Notes under the pieces: model-generated
Database searches by the model: none
The model's input: the letters and a program-made list of their open reading frames with translations, nothing else
Told to the model about the DNA's origin: nothing
Made by a program: the position numbers and the translations under genes
Source of the DNA: Caulobacter sp031457805
Lineage (GTDB): Bacteria > Pseudomonadota > Alphaproteobacteria > Caulobacterales > Caulobacteraceae
Assembly (NCBI RefSeq): GCF_031457805.1
Contig: NZ_JAVDXI010000004.1
Coordinates: 372,001 to 436,000, forward strand
Length of the DNA stretch: 64,000 nucleotides
Direction: 5' to 3'
Shown here: in pieces, positions 62,845 through 64,000 of the stretch
Layout of the letters: the number at the start of each line of letters is the position of its first letter
Position numbering within the stretch: the stretch's first letter is position 1

Positions 62845-63402
62845 TCAGGGCTTTGACGGCGCCGGCTTGCTTAGGTCGAAGGCCACCCGGAACAGCCGGT
62901 TTGGCCGCGAAAGCTCATAGCTGAACTGGCTGTCGGTCAGTCCCAGCGCCCAGACATTCGTGTTCGAGACCGTCCGGTTCAGTCGTGTGAACAGAGCCTT
63001 GGACTCCTCGTCGACCGGGAAGCGCTGCGCTTGCGCGGTTCCGGGGTCCTGGGTGTCGCCGCCATAGCGCGACAGTTCATCCTCGACGCCGTCGGCGTGG
63101 CGGTGATCGTGCTTGAGGCGCAGGCGGCCATCGTCGAGCCGGGTGATGACCCAGGTCCGCGAGCGGTCTTCGCCGACCCGGAACGGAATGCGGATCTGCC
63201 GGGCGTCGCAGTGCGCCACGGTCATGACCAGCTCGGCCTTGCGGAACGCCTCGTCGGCCGCGTCGCCTTCCACGACCTGACCGGTGAAGGTCTTGCCGCA
63301 CAGCGCGCTCAGGCGCTCGAAGAACTGCTCGCCCGGCGCTCCGGCGAAGGCCACAGCCGGCGCCAGCATGATCAGAGCGCTCAGCGCGAGAAGGGACTTC
63401 AT
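62845..63402 (-). CDS. secreted hypothetical protein
   Basis: A 185-residue exported protein: signal peptide about 1-20 (SALIMLAPAVAFA, cleavage before GAPGEQFF). The mature part is beta-rich, with RLSALCGKTFTGQVVEG and RLRLKHDHRHADGVEDE. Two Cys (about 35 and 65) could form a disulfide. No named family was recalled. Its ATG overlaps the stop of the upstream glycosyltransferase gene (ATGA), so it may act in the same envelope pathway. Confidence 0.75.
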   Translation of the reverse strand: MKSLLALSALIMLAPAVAFAGAPGEQFFERLSALCGKTFTGQVVEGDAADEAFRKAELVMTVAHCDARQIRIPFRVGEDRSRTWVITRLDDGRLRLKHDHRHADGVEDELSRYGGDTQDPGTAQAQRFPVDEESKALFTRLNRTVSNTNVWALGLTDSQFSYELSRPNRLFRVAFDLSKPAPSKP

Positions 63403-64000
63403 CAGGCTTTCCTCGGTCGCGCCGCGCGTTGTTTCGTCGTGACCGGCTGAACAAGCTCTTCGGGCGAGTCGGCGGGCGCGTTTTCAACCACGTCCGCCGC
63501 CATATCGGCGTCCACGCCAGGTTCAGGCGCAGGGGCTACGACCTCGGCCTCCTGGGTCGCGACCGGCAGCGGGGTGAGCCCGCCGACCTTCGCCAGCAGA
63601 TCCTTGGCCGCCCTGAACACGGTGGCGACCGGCAGGTCGCTCATGTGACGGATGGCCTGGGACAGCTCGGGATCGATGGCCAGGAACTGGTCAAACGAGC
63701 GCGGACCGCGCACCGCCACGGCGTGCTCGCCCCACGGCGCGTAGCGGCGCTCGTCCGAGGGACCGAACAGTCCGATGGTCGGCGTGCCGGCGGCGGCGGC
63801 GATGTGCATCAGGCCCGAATCGTTGCCGATGAACAGGCTGGCGCGCTTGAGGCAGGCATAGGCGGTCAGCAAATCAACCTTGCCGGTCAGGTCGATGGTG
63901 CGCCCCCGCGCCGAGGCCATGCGCAGCTCCTCGACCATGCGGGTGTCTTCCGGACCGCCCAGGATCAGCAGCCGCCCGCCGGCCATCGGGCCGTCCTTGT
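63402..64000 (-). CDS. glycosyltransferase family 9 (heptosyltransferase-like), N-terminus cut by the window
   Basis: The C-terminal part (about 199 codons) of a GT9 glycosyltransferase: LLILGGPED, ASLFIGNDSGLMHIAAAAGT and GLFGPSDERRYAPWG are the standard donor-binding motifs of heptosyltransferases used in lipopolysaccharide core synthesis. An acidic, Ala/Pro/Val-rich tail of about 60 residues and a basic RPRKA end follow, which is unusual for the family. The frame stays open to the right window edge, so the start is outside. Confidence 0.88.
   Translation of the reverse strand, partial: KDGPMAGGRLLILGGPEDTRMVEELRMASARGRTIDLTGKVDLLTAYACLKRASLFIGNDSGLMHIAAAAGTPTIGLFGPSDERRYAPWGEHAVAVRGPRSFDQFLAIDPELSQAIRHMSDLPVATVFRAAKDLLAKVGGLTPLPVATQEAEVVAPAPEPGVDADMAADVVENAPADSPEELVQPVTTKQRAARPRKA

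Overview
This 64 kb window is high-GC alphaproteobacterial chromosome, almost certainly from Caulobacter. The clearest markers are tacA (4502-5968), whose product has its phospho-acceptor at Asp54 as in C. crescentus, and gapR (7246-7515), encoding the 89-residue DUF2312 DNA-binding protein, only a few genes apart. Many TonB-dependent receptors, GANTC (CcrM) sites inside intergenic palindromes, and frequent ATGA/GTGA/TTGA stop-start overlaps fit the same genus. No rRNA, tRNA, CRISPR array or transposase gene was seen.

Layout. 1-8.4 kb: ABC1-family kinase-like protein, M3 oligopeptidase, tacA, gapR, a HAD hydrolase and rpmJ. 8.5-12 kb: lytic transglycosylase, aldose epimerase and YcaQ-type protein. 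12.2-16.5 kb: a three-gene envelope-sensing module (OmpR-type regulator, LysM/FecR periplasmic protein, CHASE2-PAS histidine kinase). 16.6-21.6 kb: a FecI-FecR-FecA type surface-signalling system with two small divergent envelope genes. 22-32.5 kb: SelO, a second TonB receptor, a membrane-anchored M28 peptidase, an acyl-CoA ligase and a methyltransferase. 32.6-33.7 kb: a gene-poor stretch full of palindromic repeats, ending in a 27-bp-arm inverted repeat just before a low-GC HNH endonuclease gene (33745-34737), the one clearly foreign segment. 34.8-46.3 kb: housekeeping and metabolic genes, including ALDH, the FolM-like/FolB pterin pair, fasciclin, tandem DUF4870 proteins, and the DUF1285 / CoA-Nudix / CCA-transferase / amidotransferase operon. 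46.5-55.2 kb: MFS transporter, TfoX-like protein, two SDR enzymes, a MarR-crotonase operon, an MBL hydrolase and an unusual secreted protein built of five four-cysteine repeats. 55.2-64 kb: TPP enzyme, YhhN protein, a second feruloyl-CoA-synthase-like ligase, a YCII/DGPF-ECF sigma pair, a dihydroorotase-like gene and a partial GT9 glycosyltransferase.

Palindromic intergenic repeats are unusually dense. Several families occur more than once, and two have become the coding 3' ends of neighbouring genes (TfoX-like at 48620; ECF sigma at 61310). The most novel-looking items are the HNH gene with its large inverted repeat, the five-repeat cysteine-rich secreted protein, and the LysM/FecR-CHASE2 signalling module.
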